A stretch of DNA of 64,000 bases from Mesorhizobium sp. YM1C-6-2 (GCF_003666685.1 NZ_RCIZ01000001.1:806001-870000), one strand, 5' to 3'; shown: positions 34,227-44,282, counted from the stretch's first letter. Numbers and translations are program-made. The notes: generated by a model from the sequence alone, not told the origin.

Positions 34227-35231
34227 ATGTTTCGCTTTTTCCTTGGGCGGCTCGCGGTCCTGATCCCCACCTTCATCGGGGTCTCGATCATCGCCTTCTC
34301 CTTCATCCGGCTGCTGCCGGGCGATCCCGTCGCGCTGCTGTCCGGCGAGCGCGTCATGTCGCCGGAGCGTCATGCCGAAATATCGCATCAGCTCGGTTAT
34401 GACCGGCCGATCGTGATCCAGTATCTCGATTATCTCTGGGGCATCCTGCACGGCGATTTCGGCACTTCTATCACCACCAAGAGCCCCGTACTCGACCAGT
34501 TCCTCGACCTGTTCCCGGCAACTCTCGAACTCTCGCTTTGCGCCATCCTCTTCGCCATCCTGCTCGGCATCCCGGCCGGCGTCTTCGCCGCGATCAAGCG
34601 CGGCTCGATCTTCGACCAGATGATCATGGGCACGGCGCTGATCGGCTTCTCCATGCCGATCTTCTGGTGGGGCCTGCTGCTGATCATTCTCTTCTCCGGC
34701 ATCCTCGGATGGACGCCGGTTTCCGGCCGCATCTCGCTGATGTTCTTCTTCCCGTCCGTCACCGGTTTCATGCTGATCGACTCGCTGCTGTCGGGCCAGG
34801 AGGGCGCCTTCAAGTCGGCGGTGAGCCACCTCATCCTGCCGACCATCGTGCTCGGCACCATTCCGCTCGCTGTCATCGCTCGCCAGACCCGCTCGGCCAT
34901 GCTCGAAGTGCTGTCGGAAGACTATGTGCGCACGGCCCGCGCCAAGGGCCTGTCGGCCTTCCGGGTCGTCGGCATGCATGCGCTGCGCAACGCCATGATC
35001 CCGGTCGTCACCACGATCGGCCTGCAGGTCGGCGTCATGCTCGCCGGCGCGATCCTCACCGAGTCGATCTTCTCCTGGCCGGGCATCGGCAAGTGGATGG
35101 TCGATTCCGTCTTCAAGCGCGACTACCCGGTGATCCAGGGCGGCCTTCTGATCATCGCCGGCATCATCATGCTGGTGAACCTTCTGGTCGACCTGCTCTA
35201 CGGCCTGATCAACCCGCGCATCAGGCACTGA
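34227..35231 (+). CDS. dppB: Dipeptide ABC transporter permease DppB
   Basis: A 334-residue BPD_transp_1 permease with about six membrane helices. It starts MFRFFLGRLAVLIPTFIGVS, the usual DppB/OppB opening, and has the ATPase-contact (EAA) loop LSEDYVRTARAKGLSAFRVV (~231-250). An in-frame GTG at 34188 is not preferred because the Dpp-type start begins at the ATG. It pairs with DppC encoded 8 bases downstream. Confidence 0.9.
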   Translation: MFRFFLGRLAVLIPTFIGVSIIAFSFIRLLPGDPVALLSGERVMSPERHAEISHQLGYDRPIVIQYLDYLWGILHGDFGTSITTKSPVLDQFLDLFPATLELSLCAILFAILLGIPAGVFAAIKRGSIFDQMIMGTALIGFSMPIFWWGLLLIILFSGILGWTPVSGRISLMFFFPSVTGFMLIDSLLSGQEGAFKSAVSHLILPTIVLGTIPLAVIARQTRSAMLEVLSEDYVRTARAKGLSAFRVVGMHALRNAMIPVVTTIGLQVGVMLAGAILTESIFSWPGIGKWMVDSVFKRDYPVIQGGLLIIAGIIMLVNLLVDLLYGLINPRIRH

Positions 35232-35239
35232 GAGGACCC

Positions 35240-36154
35240 ATGGCAGACGCTGTAACGAACACTCCCGGTCCCGTCTCGGTCGATCCGTCGCGCCGCGCCC
35301 GGCTCGCCGAGTTCTGGTACTATTTCTCCGAGAACCGCGGCGCGGTGATCGGCCTCTTCTTCTTCCTCTTCCTGATCCTGCTGGCGGTCTTCGCGCCGCT
35401 GATCGCCCCGCATGCGCCGCAGGCGCAGTACCGCGACGCAACGCTGGTGCCGCCCTTCTGGCAGGAAGGCGGCAGCACCACCTTCCTGCTCGGCACCGAT
35501 CCGGTCGGCCGCGACATCCTTTCCAGGCTTATCTACGGCACCCGCTTCTCGCTCTTCATCGGCGTCATCGTCACCACGCTCGCGCTGATCGGCGGCATAG
35601 TGCTCGGCGTCGTCGCAGGCTATTTCCGCGGCTGGGTCGACACCGTGATCATGCGCCTGATGGATATCATCCTGGCCTTCCCGTCGCTGCTTCTGGCGCT
35701 GGTGCTGGTCGCCGTGCTCGGGCCTGGCCTGATCAACGCGATGATCGCCATCGCGCTGGTCTTCCAGCCGCATTTCGTGCGCCTGACGCGCGCCGCGGTG
35801 ATGACGGAGAAGAACCGCGACTACGTCGTGGCGGCGAAGGTCGCCGGCGCCGGGCCGCTCAGGCTGATGTTCAAGACCATCCTGCCCAACTGCATGGCGC
35901 CGCTGATCGTGCAGGCGACGCTCTCCTTCTCCAACGCCATCCTGGACGCTGCCGCACTCGGCTTCCTCGGCATGGGCGCGCAGCCGCCGACGCCGGAATG
36001 GGGCACCATGCTTGCCGAGGCGCGCGAGTTCATCCTGCGCGCCTGGTGGGTGGTGACGCTACCCGGCCTAGCCATCCTGGTCACCGTGCTGGCGATCAAC
36101 CTGATGGGCGACGGGCTGCGCGATGCGCTCGACCCGAAGCTGAAGAGGAGCTGA
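35240..36154 (+). CDS. dppC: Dipeptide ABC transporter permease DppC
   Basis: A 304-residue permease with the OppC-type N-terminal domain ([20 protein letters not shown]) and the EAA loop [20 protein letters not shown] (~192-211). [18 protein letters not shown] (~84-101) is a strong family marker. AGAGGA precedes ATG 35240. It forms the dipeptide pore with DppB. The longer frame upstream to 34538 overlaps dppB and is spurious. Confidence 0.92.
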   Translation: MADAVTNTPGPVSVDPSRRARLAEFWYYFSENRGAVIGLFFFLFLILLAVFAPLIAPHAPQAQYRDATLVPPFWQEGGSTTFLLGTDPVGRDILSRLIYGTRFSLFIGVIVTTLALIGGIVLGVVAGYFRGWVDTVIMRLMDIILAFPSLLLALVLVAVLGPGLINAMIAIALVFQPHFVRLTRAAVMTEKNRDYVVAAKVAGAGPLRLMFKTILPNCMAPLIVQATLSFSNAILDAAALGFLGMGAQPPTPEWGTMLAEAREFILRAWWVVTLPGLAILVTVLAINLMGDGLRDALDPKLKRS

Positions 36155-36157
36155 GCC

Positions 36158-37030
36158 ATGGCGCTTCTCGAGATAGAAAACCTGGTTGTCGAGTTCGAGA
36201 CGGCGAGCGGCATGTTCCGTGCGGTCGACGGCGTCTCGATCAAGGTCGACCGCCACGAGGTGCTGGCGATCGTCGGCGAATCCGGTTCCGGCAAGTCGGT
36301 GTCGATGCTGGCCGTCATGGGCCTGCTGCCATGGACGGCCAAGGTCACCGCCGACAGGATGACGTTCGACGGCGCCGACCTGCTGAAGCTCTCGCCCAGG
36401 GAACGGCGCAAGATCGTCGGCAAGGACATGGCGATGATCTTCCAGGAGCCGATGGCGAGCCTGAACCCGTGCTTCACCGTCGGCTTCCAGATCGAGGAAG
36501 TGCTGAAGGTGCATATGGGCATGGAGCGCGCGGCGCGGCGTGCCCGCGCCATCGAGTTGCTGACGCTTGTCGGCATCCCCGAGCCTGCGCAGCGCCTGTC
36601 GAGCTTCCCGCACCAGATGTCGGGCGGTCAAAGCCAGCGCGTCATGATCGCGATGGCGCTCGCCTGCAATCCGAAGCTGCTGATTGCCGACGAGCCGACG
36701 ACGGCGCTCGACGTGACGATCCAGAAGCAGATCCTCGACCTGCTGGTGCGTCTGCAGGCCGAATACGGCATGGCGCTGATCATGATCACCCACAATATGG
36801 GCGTGGTCGCTGAAACCGCGGATCGGGTCATCGTCCAGTACAAGGGCAAGAAGATGGAGGAGGCCGACGTGCTTTCCCTCTTCGAGAACCCGAAAAGCAA
36901 CTACACGCGGGCCTTGCTCTCGGCGCTGCCCGAGAATGCGACCGGCGACCGGCTGCCGACCATAGACGGCTTCCTGATGGAGGCCGAGCAGGCGGCCGTG
37001 AACACGCCGATGATGGAGCCGCCGCTATGA
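36158..37030 (+). CDS. dppD: Dipeptide ABC transporter ATP-binding protein DppD
   Basis: A 290-residue ATPase of the oligopeptide group with Walker [10 protein letters not shown] (~38-46), Q-loop [12 protein letters not shown], signature [15 protein letters not shown] and Walker [17 protein letters not shown]. The oligopeptide C-terminal extension [12 protein letters not shown] is present, but the usual CxxxxPxC iron-sulphur motif of many DppD proteins is not visible. It starts 3 bases after dppC and ends in an ATGA overlap with dppF. Confidence 0.92.
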   Translation: MALLEIENLVVEFETASGMFRAVDGVSIKVDRHEVLAIVGESGSGKSVSMLAVMGLLPWTAKVTADRMTFDGADLLKLSPRERRKIVGKDMAMIFQEPMASLNPCFTVGFQIEEVLKVHMGMERAARRARAIELLTLVGIPEPAQRLSSFPHQMSGGQSQRVMIAMALACNPKLLIADEPTTALDVTIQKQILDLLVRLQAEYGMALIMITHNMGVVAETADRVIVQYKGKKMEEADVLSLFENPKSNYTRALLSALPENATGDRLPTIDGFLMEAEQAAVNTPMMEPPL

Positions 37031-37860
37031 CCGCCACCGTTCTCCAGGCGAAGAACATCGTCCGCGATTATCATGTCGGCGGCGGCATGTTCTCCAAGCC
37101 GCGCACCATCCATGCGGTGAAAGGCGTCAGCTTCTCGGTCGAGAAGGGCCGGACGCTCGCCATCGTCGGCGAGTCGGGCTGCGGGAAATCGACGCTGGCC
37201 CGCATCATCACCATGATCGATGCGCCGACCGCAGGCGAACTCTTCATCGACGGCCGGCAGGTCGATATCGCCAAGGACGGGCTGACGCCGGAGATGCGCC
37301 GCAAGGTTCAGATCGTCTTCCAGAACCCCTACGGCTCGCTCAACCCGCGCCAGAAGATCGGCGACGTTCTCGGCGAGCCGCTGCTGATCAATACCCATGT
37401 CGGCGCGGAGGAACGGCGCGAGCGGGCGATGGCGATGCTGAAGAAGGTCGGCCTGCAGCCCGAGCACTATCACCGTTACCCGCACATGTTCTCCGGCGGC
37501 CAGCGCCAGCGTATCGCGATCGCACGCGCGCTGATGCTCAATCCGAGCCTGCTCGTGCTCGACGAGCCGGTGTCGGCGCTCGACCTTTCGGTGCAGGCGC
37601 AGGTCCTCAACCTGCTCGCCGACCTGCAGGACGAGTTCCAGCTCACCTATGTCTTCATCAGCCACGACCTTTCGGTCGTGCGCTACATCGCCGACGAGGT
37701 GATGGTCATGTATTACGGCGAGGCGGTAGAGTACGGCTCCCGCGACGAGGTCTTCTCCGACCCGAAGCACAGCTATACCAAGACGCTGTTCGCGGCGACG
37801 CCTCGGGCCGACGTGGAGAGCATCAAGGCGCGGCTGGCCAGGAAGAAGGCGGCGGCCTGA
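37027..37860 (+). CDS. dppF: Dipeptide ABC transporter ATP-binding protein DppF
   Basis: A 277-residue ATPase, partner of DppD. It has Walker A GESGCGKST, Q-loop IVFQNPYGSLNPRQ, signature FSGGQRQRIAIARAL and Walker B LLVLDEPVSALDLSVQ, and ends with SYTKTLFAATPRA, the oligopeptide-transporter tail. Completes a standard dppABCDF set. Shares ATGA with dppD. Confidence 0.92.
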   Translation: MTATVLQAKNIVRDYHVGGGMFSKPRTIHAVKGVSFSVEKGRTLAIVGESGCGKSTLARIITMIDAPTAGELFIDGRQVDIAKDGLTPEMRRKVQIVFQNPYGSLNPRQKIGDVLGEPLLINTHVGAEERRERAMAMLKKVGLQPEHYHRYPHMFSGGQRQRIAIARALMLNPSLLVLDEPVSALDLSVQAQVLNLLADLQDEFQLTYVFISHDLSVVRYIADEVMVMYYGEAVEYGSRDEVFSDPKHSYTKTLFAATPRADVESIKARLARKKAAA

Positions 37861-37949
37861 GTTTCGGATAATTCCTTCCGGCCTTTGGAACCCGATCGCC
37901 CCTCAGGCATTTACACCCTCGGGTCAGTCGACCGGTCGGGGGGTGCTGT

Positions 37950-40900
37950 TTGCCGGAACATCATGAAAGACATCCGTTTCTGACAGGAGGCGGTGAGGCG
38001 GCGGATATCATCGCGGGGTTTGACTGGGCATCGACTTCGATCGGACCGATCGAAGCCTGGCCGCTCAGCCGCAGATCGGCGATCTCGTTCATCCTCCGCT
38101 CGCCGGTGCCGATCGTCACTCTGTGGGGCGAGGACGGCATAATGATCTACAATGACGGCTATTCCGGCTTCGCCGGCGGCCGTCACCCCAGCCTGTTCGG
38201 CTCCCGGGTCCGCGAGGGCTGGCCGGAGGTGGCCGACTTCAACGACAACATCATGAAGGTCGTGCTGGGCACGGGCCGGACGCTCGCCTATCGCGATCAG
38301 GTGCTGACGCTAGCGCGCCACGACGGCATGCCCGAGCAGGTCTGGCTCAACCTCGACTACTCGCCGCTGCTCGACGAGGAGGGGAAGCCGGCCGCCGTCA
38401 TGGCGATCGTCGTCGAGATCACCGACAAGATAAAGGCCGAGCGCGAGCTCGAGGCCGAGCGGGAAAGCCTGCGCCGGATGTTCGAGCAGGCTCCCGGCTT
38501 CATCGCGGTGACGGCCGGCCCGAAGCACAAGTTCACCATGGTGAACAATGCCTACGACACGCTGGTCGGCCATCGCGACGTGGTCGGCAAGACGGTCGCG
38601 GAAGCGCTTCCGGAGGTGACGGCGCAAGGCTTCGTGTCGTTGCTCGACCAGGTCTACCGCACCGGCGAGCCTTTCGTCGGGCGCGCCGCCAGGCTCGAAC
38701 TTCAAGGGCAGGGCGGCGACATAGACGAGCGCTACCTCGACTTCATCTACCAACCGATCGTCGCCGACGGCGGGCGGATCACCGGCGTCTTCCTCCAGGG
38801 CCACGACGTCACCGAGCAGAAGCGCATCGAGACCGCGCTGCGCGAGAGCGAGGAACGCTTCCGGCTCGTCGCCGAGAATGCGCCCGTCATGCTGTGGATG
38901 GGCGACCAGCAGGGACGCTGCGTCTATCTCAACAAGGCGCAGCGCGACTTCTGGGGCGTTGCCGCGGACGGGGTCGACGCCTTCGACTGGTTTGCCACGG
39001 TGCATCCTGACGACCACAAGCTGATGGCCCCGTTCCAGGATGCCATGCGCACGCATACGCCCTTCACGGTCGAGACCAGGATGCGGCGGGCCGACGGCCG
39101 CACGCGCACCGTCCGCACCAATGCCCAGCCGCGCTTCGGGCCGCGCCGCGAGTTCGTTGGCATGATCGGCGTCAATGTCGACGTGACGCGTTCGCGCCGG
39201 ACTGAGAATGCGATCCGCAGCGAGTCGCGCAAGCTGACGATCCTCAACCGTTCCGGCGCGGAGATCGCGGCCGAGCTCGACATCGACCGCATCGTGCAGA
39301 TCGTCACCGACGCCTGCACCGAGCTGGTCGGCGCGCAGTTCGGATCGTTCTTCTACAATGTCACCGACGACAAGGGCGAGAGCTACATGCTCTACGCCCT
39401 GTCGGGCGTGCCGCGCGAAGCCTTCTCGAAATTTCCGATGCCGCGCAATACGGCGGTCTTCAGCCCGACCTTTAAGGGCGAGGGCGTGGTGCGCTCGGAC
39501 GACATCCTGCTCGACCCGCGCTATGGCCGGAGCGCGCCTCATTACGGCATGCCGGAAGGCCATCTGCCGGTCAGGAGCTATCTCGCCGTTCCGGTGACCT
39601 CGCGCTGGGGCGAGGTGATCGGCGGTCTGTTCTTCGGCCATGCCGAACCCGGCAGGTTCAAGGCCGAGCATGAGGAGATTTTGAGCGGCATCGCCGGCCA
39701 GGCGGCGACGGCGATCGACAATGCGCGTCTCTTCCAGGCGGTCGAGCGCGAGCTTGCCGAAAGGAAGCGCGCCGAAGGGGCGCTGCAGACCCTGAACGCG
39801 ACCCTGGAGCAGCGCGTTCTGGAAGAGGTGCAGGAGCGCTCCAAGGCCGAGGAGCAACTGCGCCAGATGCACAAGATGGAGGCGGTCGGGCAGTTGACCG
39901 GCGGCATCGCGCACGATTTCAACAACATGTTGGCCGTCATCATCGGCGGCCTGAACCTGCTGCAGCGCAAGCTTTCCAAGGGCGAGACCGATGTCGAGCG
40001 CTTCGTCGAGGGGGCGATCGACGGTGCCCAGCGCGCCGCCGCGCTCACGCAGCGCCTGCTCGCCTTTTCGCGCCAGCAGCCGCTGTCGCCGGAGCCGCTC
40101 AGCGCCAACCGCATGGTGTCGGACATGTCGGAGATCCTTGTGCGCACGCTCGGCGAGCCGATCGCCGTTCAGACCGTGCTTGCCGCAGGGCTTTGGCAGA
40201 TCAAGGCCGACCCCGGCCAGTTGGAGAATGCGATCCTCAACCTGTCCGTCAACGCCCGCGACGCCATGCCGGCGGGCGGCAAGCTGACGATCGAGACCTC
40301 GAACGCCTTTGTCGACGACGCCTTCGCGCGCGAATTCGCCATACCGCCCGGCCAATATGTGCTGATCGCGGTCGCCGACAGCGGCGCCGGCATGGCGCCG
40401 GACGTGATGGCGAAAGCCTTCGACCCGTTCTACACGACCAAGGGGGTTGGCAAGGGCACCGGGCTGGGATTGAGCCAGGTCTACGGTTTCGTCCGCCAGT
40501 CGGGCGGCCATGTGAAGATCTATTCGGAAGTCGGCGTCGGCACCACGGTCAAGATCTACCTGCCGCGCCATTATGGCGAGACGCCCGCCGACGACGCCAG
40601 GGAGAGCATGGCCGCAACGCATCGCGGCCTGGCCAGCGAGATCGTCATGGTCGTCGAGGACGAGGACCGCGTGCGCGCCGTTTCGGCCGAGGCGCTGCGC
40701 GATCTCGGCTACACGGTGCTCGAAATGTCCGGGCCCTTGGAGGCGCTAAAGATGTTCGATGCGGGCAGGAAGGTCTCGCTTCTGTTCACCGACGTGGTGA
40801 TGCCCGAGATGTCGGGGCGCGAACTGGCCGACCGGGCCCGCGCCCTGCAGCCGGACCTGAAGGTGCTCTACACGACCGGCTACACGCGCAACGCCATCGT

Positions 40901-40997
40901 GCACAACGGCATCCTCGATCCCGGCACCAACCTGCTCACCAAGCCGTTCAGCATAGACGAACTGGCGTTGAAGGCGCGGAAGCTGCTCGACGAGTAG
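37950..40997 (+). CDS. Hybrid sensor histidine kinase (PAS-PAS-PAS-GAF-HisKA-HATPase-REC)
   Basis: A 1015-residue soluble-looking hybrid kinase with no membrane segment. Order by eye: PAS at ~25-155 (no clear ligand), PAS ~160-295 (FEQAPGFIAVTAGPKHKF), PAS ~305-420 (ERFRLVAENAPVMLWMGDQQ), GAF ~435-605, short coiled coil, HisKA with phospho-His655 in LTGGIAHDFNNMLAV, HATPase (N-box NLSVNARDAMPAGG; GTGLGLSQVYGFV) and a C-terminal receiver with phospho-Asp948 in LFTDVVMPEM. The start is a TTG at 37950. No separate response regulator is adjacent; output may go to a distant phosphotransferase or regulator. Cytoplasmic redox, light or ligand sensing is possible but not shown. Confidence 0.88.
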   Translation: MPEHHERHPFLTGGGEAADIIAGFDWASTSIGPIEAWPLSRRSAISFILRSPVPIVTLWGEDGIMIYNDGYSGFAGGRHPSLFGSRVREGWPEVADFNDNIMKVVLGTGRTLAYRDQVLTLARHDGMPEQVWLNLDYSPLLDEEGKPAAVMAIVVEITDKIKAERELEAERESLRRMFEQAPGFIAVTAGPKHKFTMVNNAYDTLVGHRDVVGKTVAEALPEVTAQGFVSLLDQVYRTGEPFVGRAARLELQGQGGDIDERYLDFIYQPIVADGGRITGVFLQGHDVTEQKRIETALRESEERFRLVAENAPVMLWMGDQQGRCVYLNKAQRDFWGVAADGVDAFDWFATVHPDDHKLMAPFQDAMRTHTPFTVETRMRRADGRTRTVRTNAQPRFGPRREFVGMIGVNVDVTRSRRTENAIRSESRKLTILNRSGAEIAAELDIDRIVQIVTDACTELVGAQFGSFFYNVTDDKGESYMLYALSGVPREAFSKFPMPRNTAVFSPTFKGEGVVRSDDILLDPRYGRSAPHYGMPEGHLPVRSYLAVPVTSRWGEVIGGLFFGHAEPGRFKAEHEEILSGIAGQAATAIDNARLFQAVERELAERKRAEGALQTLNATLEQRVLEEVQERSKAEEQLRQMHKMEAVGQLTGGIAHDFNNMLAVIIGGLNLLQRKLSKGETDVERFVEGAIDGAQRAAALTQRLLAFSRQQPLSPEPLSANRMVSDMSEILVRTLGEPIAVQTVLAAGLWQIKADPGQLENAILNLSVNARDAMPAGGKLTIETSNAFVDDAFAREFAIPPGQYVLIAVADSGAGMAPDVMAKAFDPFYTTKGVGKGTGLGLSQVYGFVRQSGGHVKIYSEVGVGTTVKIYLPRHYGETPADDARESMAATHRGLASEIVMVVEDEDRVRAVSAEALRDLGYTVLEMSGPLEALKMFDAGRKVSLLFTDVVMPEMSGRELADRARALQPDLKVLYTTGYTRNAIVHNGILDPGTNLLTKPFSIDELALKARKLLDE

Positions 40998-41061
40998 CGC
41001 CGACGAGCTGTGGTTTGGAAGGGGCCTGAAAAAGGGCGGCGGGAGCCCTCGAGATAACGGT

Positions 41062-41098
41062 TGGGAGCGTCCGCGGACCACCCGTAGGGACGCTCCCA
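41062..41098. terminator. Long hairpin downstream of the hybrid kinase
   Basis: Perfect 11-bp inverted repeat (TGGGAGCGTCC / GGACGCTCCCA) with a 15-base loop, 64 bases after the kinase stop. No T-run. Lies in the stretch 40998-41229, which holds no gene I can support; it could be a transcription end or a dispersed palindromic repeat. Confidence 0.45.
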
Positions 41099-41229
41099 CA
41101 CCGCCCCTCAACCCCCCGCCGAGTCAGGGAACCGGGATCAGTTTGGTGGCGCGCATATTTGCATCGCCGCTATTCGACCAGCAGCCCCCAAATGGGTTAG
41201 GCGGGGCTGATTTTTCGCGGAAAGGCACG

Positions 41230-41439
41230 TCATTCTTGTGGGGTTGCCGACTCCGGCCTGCCGATCACCGTCCAGAACAGCGGCGGCCCGCCCTCGACCC
41301 GCACCTCGATATACTCGGCTCCGATGTCGGGAGGCTTTGTCGTCACGCCGAGCGCACGGGCCAGATACCAGGACCGGATCGTGACCTTCACGGGGTGGTC
41401 CTGCGCTCCGGCAGGGCCTTGCGGCGGCAGATTTTTCAT
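41230..41439 (-). CDS. Possible small protein or gene remnant downstream of mscS
   Basis: A 69-residue frame with protein-like text (VKVTIRSWYLARALGV, GAEYIEVRVEGGPPLFWTVI), not recognised as a family. Its ATG at 41439 overlaps (ATGA) the stop of a 33-codon frame, 41537-41436, whose own ATG overlaps the mscS stop in the same way. The frame of the 69-residue protein also reads plausibly further upstream (RWRIQWNPAAEGALSF) but has no start codon there. So it is either a coupled small protein or the end of a decayed gene. Confidence 0.3.
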   Translation of the reverse strand: MKNLPPQGPAGAQDHPVKVTIRSWYLARALGVTTKPPDIGAEYIEVRVEGGPPLFWTVIGRPESATPQE

Positions 41440-41533
41440 GAAGGACAATGCGCCTTCGGCTGCCGGGTTCCATTGGATGCGCCATCGGTCATGCGCCGTC
41501 GTCTGCGCAAATGCGCGCCGGTATCTCGGCCTT

Positions 41534-42436
41534 TCATTCGTCCTTCCCGGATTCCTGCGGCACCAGCTTGATCCTGCTGTAGGGAGGCGGAAGGCCACGT
41601 TCGCGGATGGCGGCGTCGGCGGCCACGAGCATCTCGTCCCGGCAATCGATATCGTCGACGAAGCTCGGAACCCAGTACCGGACCGTATAGCGCACGCCGT
41701 GGGTGTCGTAGGAAAGCGCGCGCACGTCCGGCTTCAGGGATTTCATCACCGACTTCGTCGAGGCCGCCGCCGTCGCCAGCAGTTCCTTGCCCTGGCTCAC
41801 GGATATATCGTGGCCGAGCACGATTTCCAGCGTGGCCCGATAGTGCCTCTTCGGGGCGCTGAAATTGGTCATGCGTTGCCGTGAAATCTGGCTGTTGGGA
41901 AGGATCATGTAGGTGTCGTTGCGGGTCAGGAGGCGTGTGGTCCTCCACCCGATCTCGATGACCTTGCCGCGAATGGTGCCGTCTATCTCGATCCAGTCCC
42001 CGATCCTGAACGGGGCTTCGAGCCCAAGCGCGACCCCCGACAGCACGTCGGCGAGCACGTTGCGGATGGCAAAGCCGAGGATGGCGATTATCAATCCCGA
42101 GCTGGCGAGCGCGCCGCCCGCCGACTGGCCGAGCAGCATCGCGATCGTGGCGGCCGTTGCGGCGAGAAAGAGGGCGGCCGTTATCAATTCTCCGAGGAGC
42201 TTTGGTACCTTCCGGCTTCCGTTCCTGTTCTTTCGAAGGACGGCCACGATAATTCGCGCCAGCAGCCAGGCGCCGGAAAAATAGAGGAAGGTCATGCTGA
42301 TGCGGTGCGCCAGCATCCTGTCTGCTTCCGGCGCGAAATGCTGGAACAGCGGCTCCAGGGACGCATATGCGGCGATCGACGCGGCAAACAGCAGGACGGG
42401 CCACAGGAAGTAGCGAAACTGGCTCAGGTTCTTCAC
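41534..42436 (-). CDS. MscS-family mechanosensitive ion channel
   Basis: A 300-residue small-conductance mechanosensitive channel homologue. Four hydrophobic segments precede the pore helix and the conserved MscS domain: SSGLIIAILGFAIRNVLADV (~130-150), LEAPFRIGDWIEIDGTIRGK (~158-177), the beta domain with VIEIGWRTTRLLTRNDTYMI and LPNSQISRQRMTNFS (~200-214), and an alpha/beta C-terminus. It would open under membrane tension during osmotic down-shock. GTG 42436 is the start, with GAAGGAAA upstream. Two tiny overlapping frames follow. Confidence 0.87.
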   Translation of the reverse strand: MKNLSQFRYFLWPVLLFAASIAAYASLEPLFQHFAPEADRMLAHRISMTFLYFSGAWLLARIIVAVLRKNRNGSRKVPKLLGELITAALFLAATAATIAMLLGQSAGGALASSGLIIAILGFAIRNVLADVLSGVALGLEAPFRIGDWIEIDGTIRGKVIEIGWRTTRLLTRNDTYMILPNSQISRQRMTNFSAPKRHYRATLEIVLGHDISVSQGKELLATAAASTKSVMKSLKPDVRALSYDTHGVRYTVRYWVPSFVDDIDCRDEMLVAADAAIRERGLPPPYSRIKLVPQESGKDE

Positions 42437-42710
42437 GCGGCAGTTTCCTTCTCATCAACCGTCCGTCGGAATGGACCGGCTTCCCATGGGCGGCGATGAA
42501 AGACAATCACGGAAAGCGACATGGCGGTCGCGGGAAAGCCGTTCGCCAGCTTAGCGGCGTCGACCGTCTTTCAAAACTGCCGGCTGACGAATGGAACGAC
42601 CCTGAAGCACCGCGTTCCATCGACGATGGTCAACGCACTCTGCGGCGACCGAGGTCAGCCCTGGAACGCCGCTAAGGCATTGGTTTTGTGTGGTGCTTGC
42701 CTAGGCGAAC

Positions 42711-43019
42711 CTAGTGAAACGCTGGCTGTTTTTTGGCCGTCGCGGTCGAAGCAGGCTCGGTCAGCGTACCGTCGATGGTGCTGTAAATGCCGATTACGTC
42801 CATCAAAAGCGCAAGCGGCAGCGCCATCGGTTCCCCGCCGGCGCGGGCAACCCTGGCCATTGCCAGACGCTCGACCGCGAGAGCATGCAGCCGCAGGATG
42901 GCGCACCTGCCACTCTCGAGATTCCGATAGTCGGCAAGCGACAGGCCCAGTTCCTCAGCCATTTCAGTTTGGCTAAGGCCCAGGCTCTTCCGCATGGACA
43001 ACAAGTGAGCCGGCGTCAC
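42711..43019 (-). CDS. XRE-type helix-turn-helix regulator
   Basis: A 102-residue protein with a Cro/C1-type HTH at residues ~5-55: LSMRKSLGLSQTEMAEELGL and SLADYRNLESGRCAI. The rest is helical then a low-complexity tail (TATAKKQPAFH). GTG 43019 is used because GGGAG lies 9 bases upstream; a TTG three codons earlier would sit directly on that site. No toxin gene is adjacent, and the 274 bases downstream (42437-42710) show no gene. Target unknown. Confidence 0.75.
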   Translation of the reverse strand: MTPAHLLSMRKSLGLSQTEMAEELGLSLADYRNLESGRCAILRLHALAVERLAMARVARAGGEPMALPLALLMDVIGIYSTIDGTLTEPASTATAKKQPAFH

Positions 43020-43136
43020 GGCGAACAACTCCCGCCAAGATCCTACTATTGCGCAGAGATGTCGGTTACAAAATTGGACTAACGTCGATAGTATTATCGG
43101 GCCAAAGTCAGGTACGGCAGACGACGGCGAGGCGCG

Positions 43137-44096
43137 TTAGGGTCGCGAACGGTAATCCTTCCGCGGCTTGACCAGATTGGCCAGCAGCAGGCCGGCGACG
43201 ATGAAGCCGGCGCCCGCCAGGTCGAAGCCGTGCGGGTTTTCGCCGAGCAGCAGGTAGGCGAGCAGCACCACGAAGACCGATTGGAGATAGAGCAGCATCG
43301 AGGCGCGGCCGGCGCCCAGCGTCTCCACGCTGCGGTTGTAGAGGTAGTACATCAGCGCGCCGCCCGGCCCCGCGACATAGGCGAGCGCGATGAGCCCGTC
43401 GGCATGCAGCGCCGAGCGTTCGCCCTGCGCCAGTTCCCAGAGATAAAGCGGCAGCGCCGCCAGCGCGCCGGCGCCCAGCAAGAGCACCACCAGCGGCAGA
43501 AGCTCGAGCTGGAACTTCGATCGGCGCAGCATGACCGTGTAGACCGCCCAGCAGAGCGCGCTGCCCGCCACCAGCAACTCACCCCGGTTGAGCTCCATGC
43601 GGAACACCGCGGCCGGGTCGCCGCGCGTCACGATCACCAACATCCCAGCGAGCGCCAGCACCGCGCCCACCGCCTGCCACGGGCCTAGCGCCTCGCCCAG
43701 AACGATGCGCGCCAGCACCATGGTCATGACGGGCGATAGCGCCATGATGATGCCCGCCGTGGTGGCGCCGGTGTAGTTGAGCCCGGTGAAGATCATGCCC
43801 TGGCAGAGCGTCAGGCCCACCGCGCCGATGACGATGATCTCCAGGGCGCGCGTCCTCACCAGGCCGATCATGTCGGCGTGGTGGCGGTGGACGATCGGCA
43901 GCAGGATAGCGCAGGCCAAAGCCAGCCGCCAGAAGCAGAGCGCCCAGGGCGGCATTTCGGGGGCCGCCCATTTGGCGGCGATGTAGACACCGGCCGACAG
44001 CAACCAGCCCAGCACGGCGGTGGCATAGGCGGACGCCATCCGCGGCGAGGCCGTCATCCCCGGCGCGGCGGGCTGGGCAATCGGAACCGCGTGCAT
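43137..44096 (-). CDS. EamA/DMT family transporter
   Basis: A 319-residue ten-helix permease of the drug/metabolite transporter superfamily with two EamA repeats: first about residues 20-150 (GWLLSAGVYIAAKWAAPEMP, GLTLCQGMIFTGLNYTGATT), second about 170-300 (GSALCWAVYTVMLRRSKFQ, GGALMYYLYNRSVETLGAGR). These export amino acids, metabolites or drugs. ATG 44096 follows AGGGGGAC. Stands alone on the minus strand, next to the tRNA gene. Confidence 0.87.
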   Translation of the reverse strand: MHAVPIAQPAAPGMTASPRMASAYATAVLGWLLSAGVYIAAKWAAPEMPPWALCFWRLALACAILLPIVHRHHADMIGLVRTRALEIIVIGAVGLTLCQGMIFTGLNYTGATTAGIIMALSPVMTMVLARIVLGEALGPWQAVGAVLALAGMLVIVTRGDPAAVFRMELNRGELLVAGSALCWAVYTVMLRRSKFQLELLPLVVLLLGAGALAALPLYLWELAQGERSALHADGLIALAYVAGPGGALMYYLYNRSVETLGAGRASMLLYLQSVFVVLLAYLLLGENPHGFDLAGAGFIVAGLLLANLVKPRKDYRSRP

Positions 44097-44282
44097 GGCC
44101 GTCCCCCTGACGACGACAAACGGCGCCAGTCTATCGCGACTCCGTTCCGCCGACGAGGGGGAGCGGGAGGCCAACGCGCGCAAACGAGTGCGGCCGGTTC
44201 AGGATGGTCAGGGCGTATGAAGTGCAGGACAAAAGGGCGTCGACCCTGGATCATCGCGCCGATGTGCGGAACATTGGTTGTC

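Noticed and set aside
42521-42976. A plus-strand gene opposite the XRE regulator
   Set aside because: No recognisable domain, weak start, and it overlaps the clear HTH gene on the other strand.
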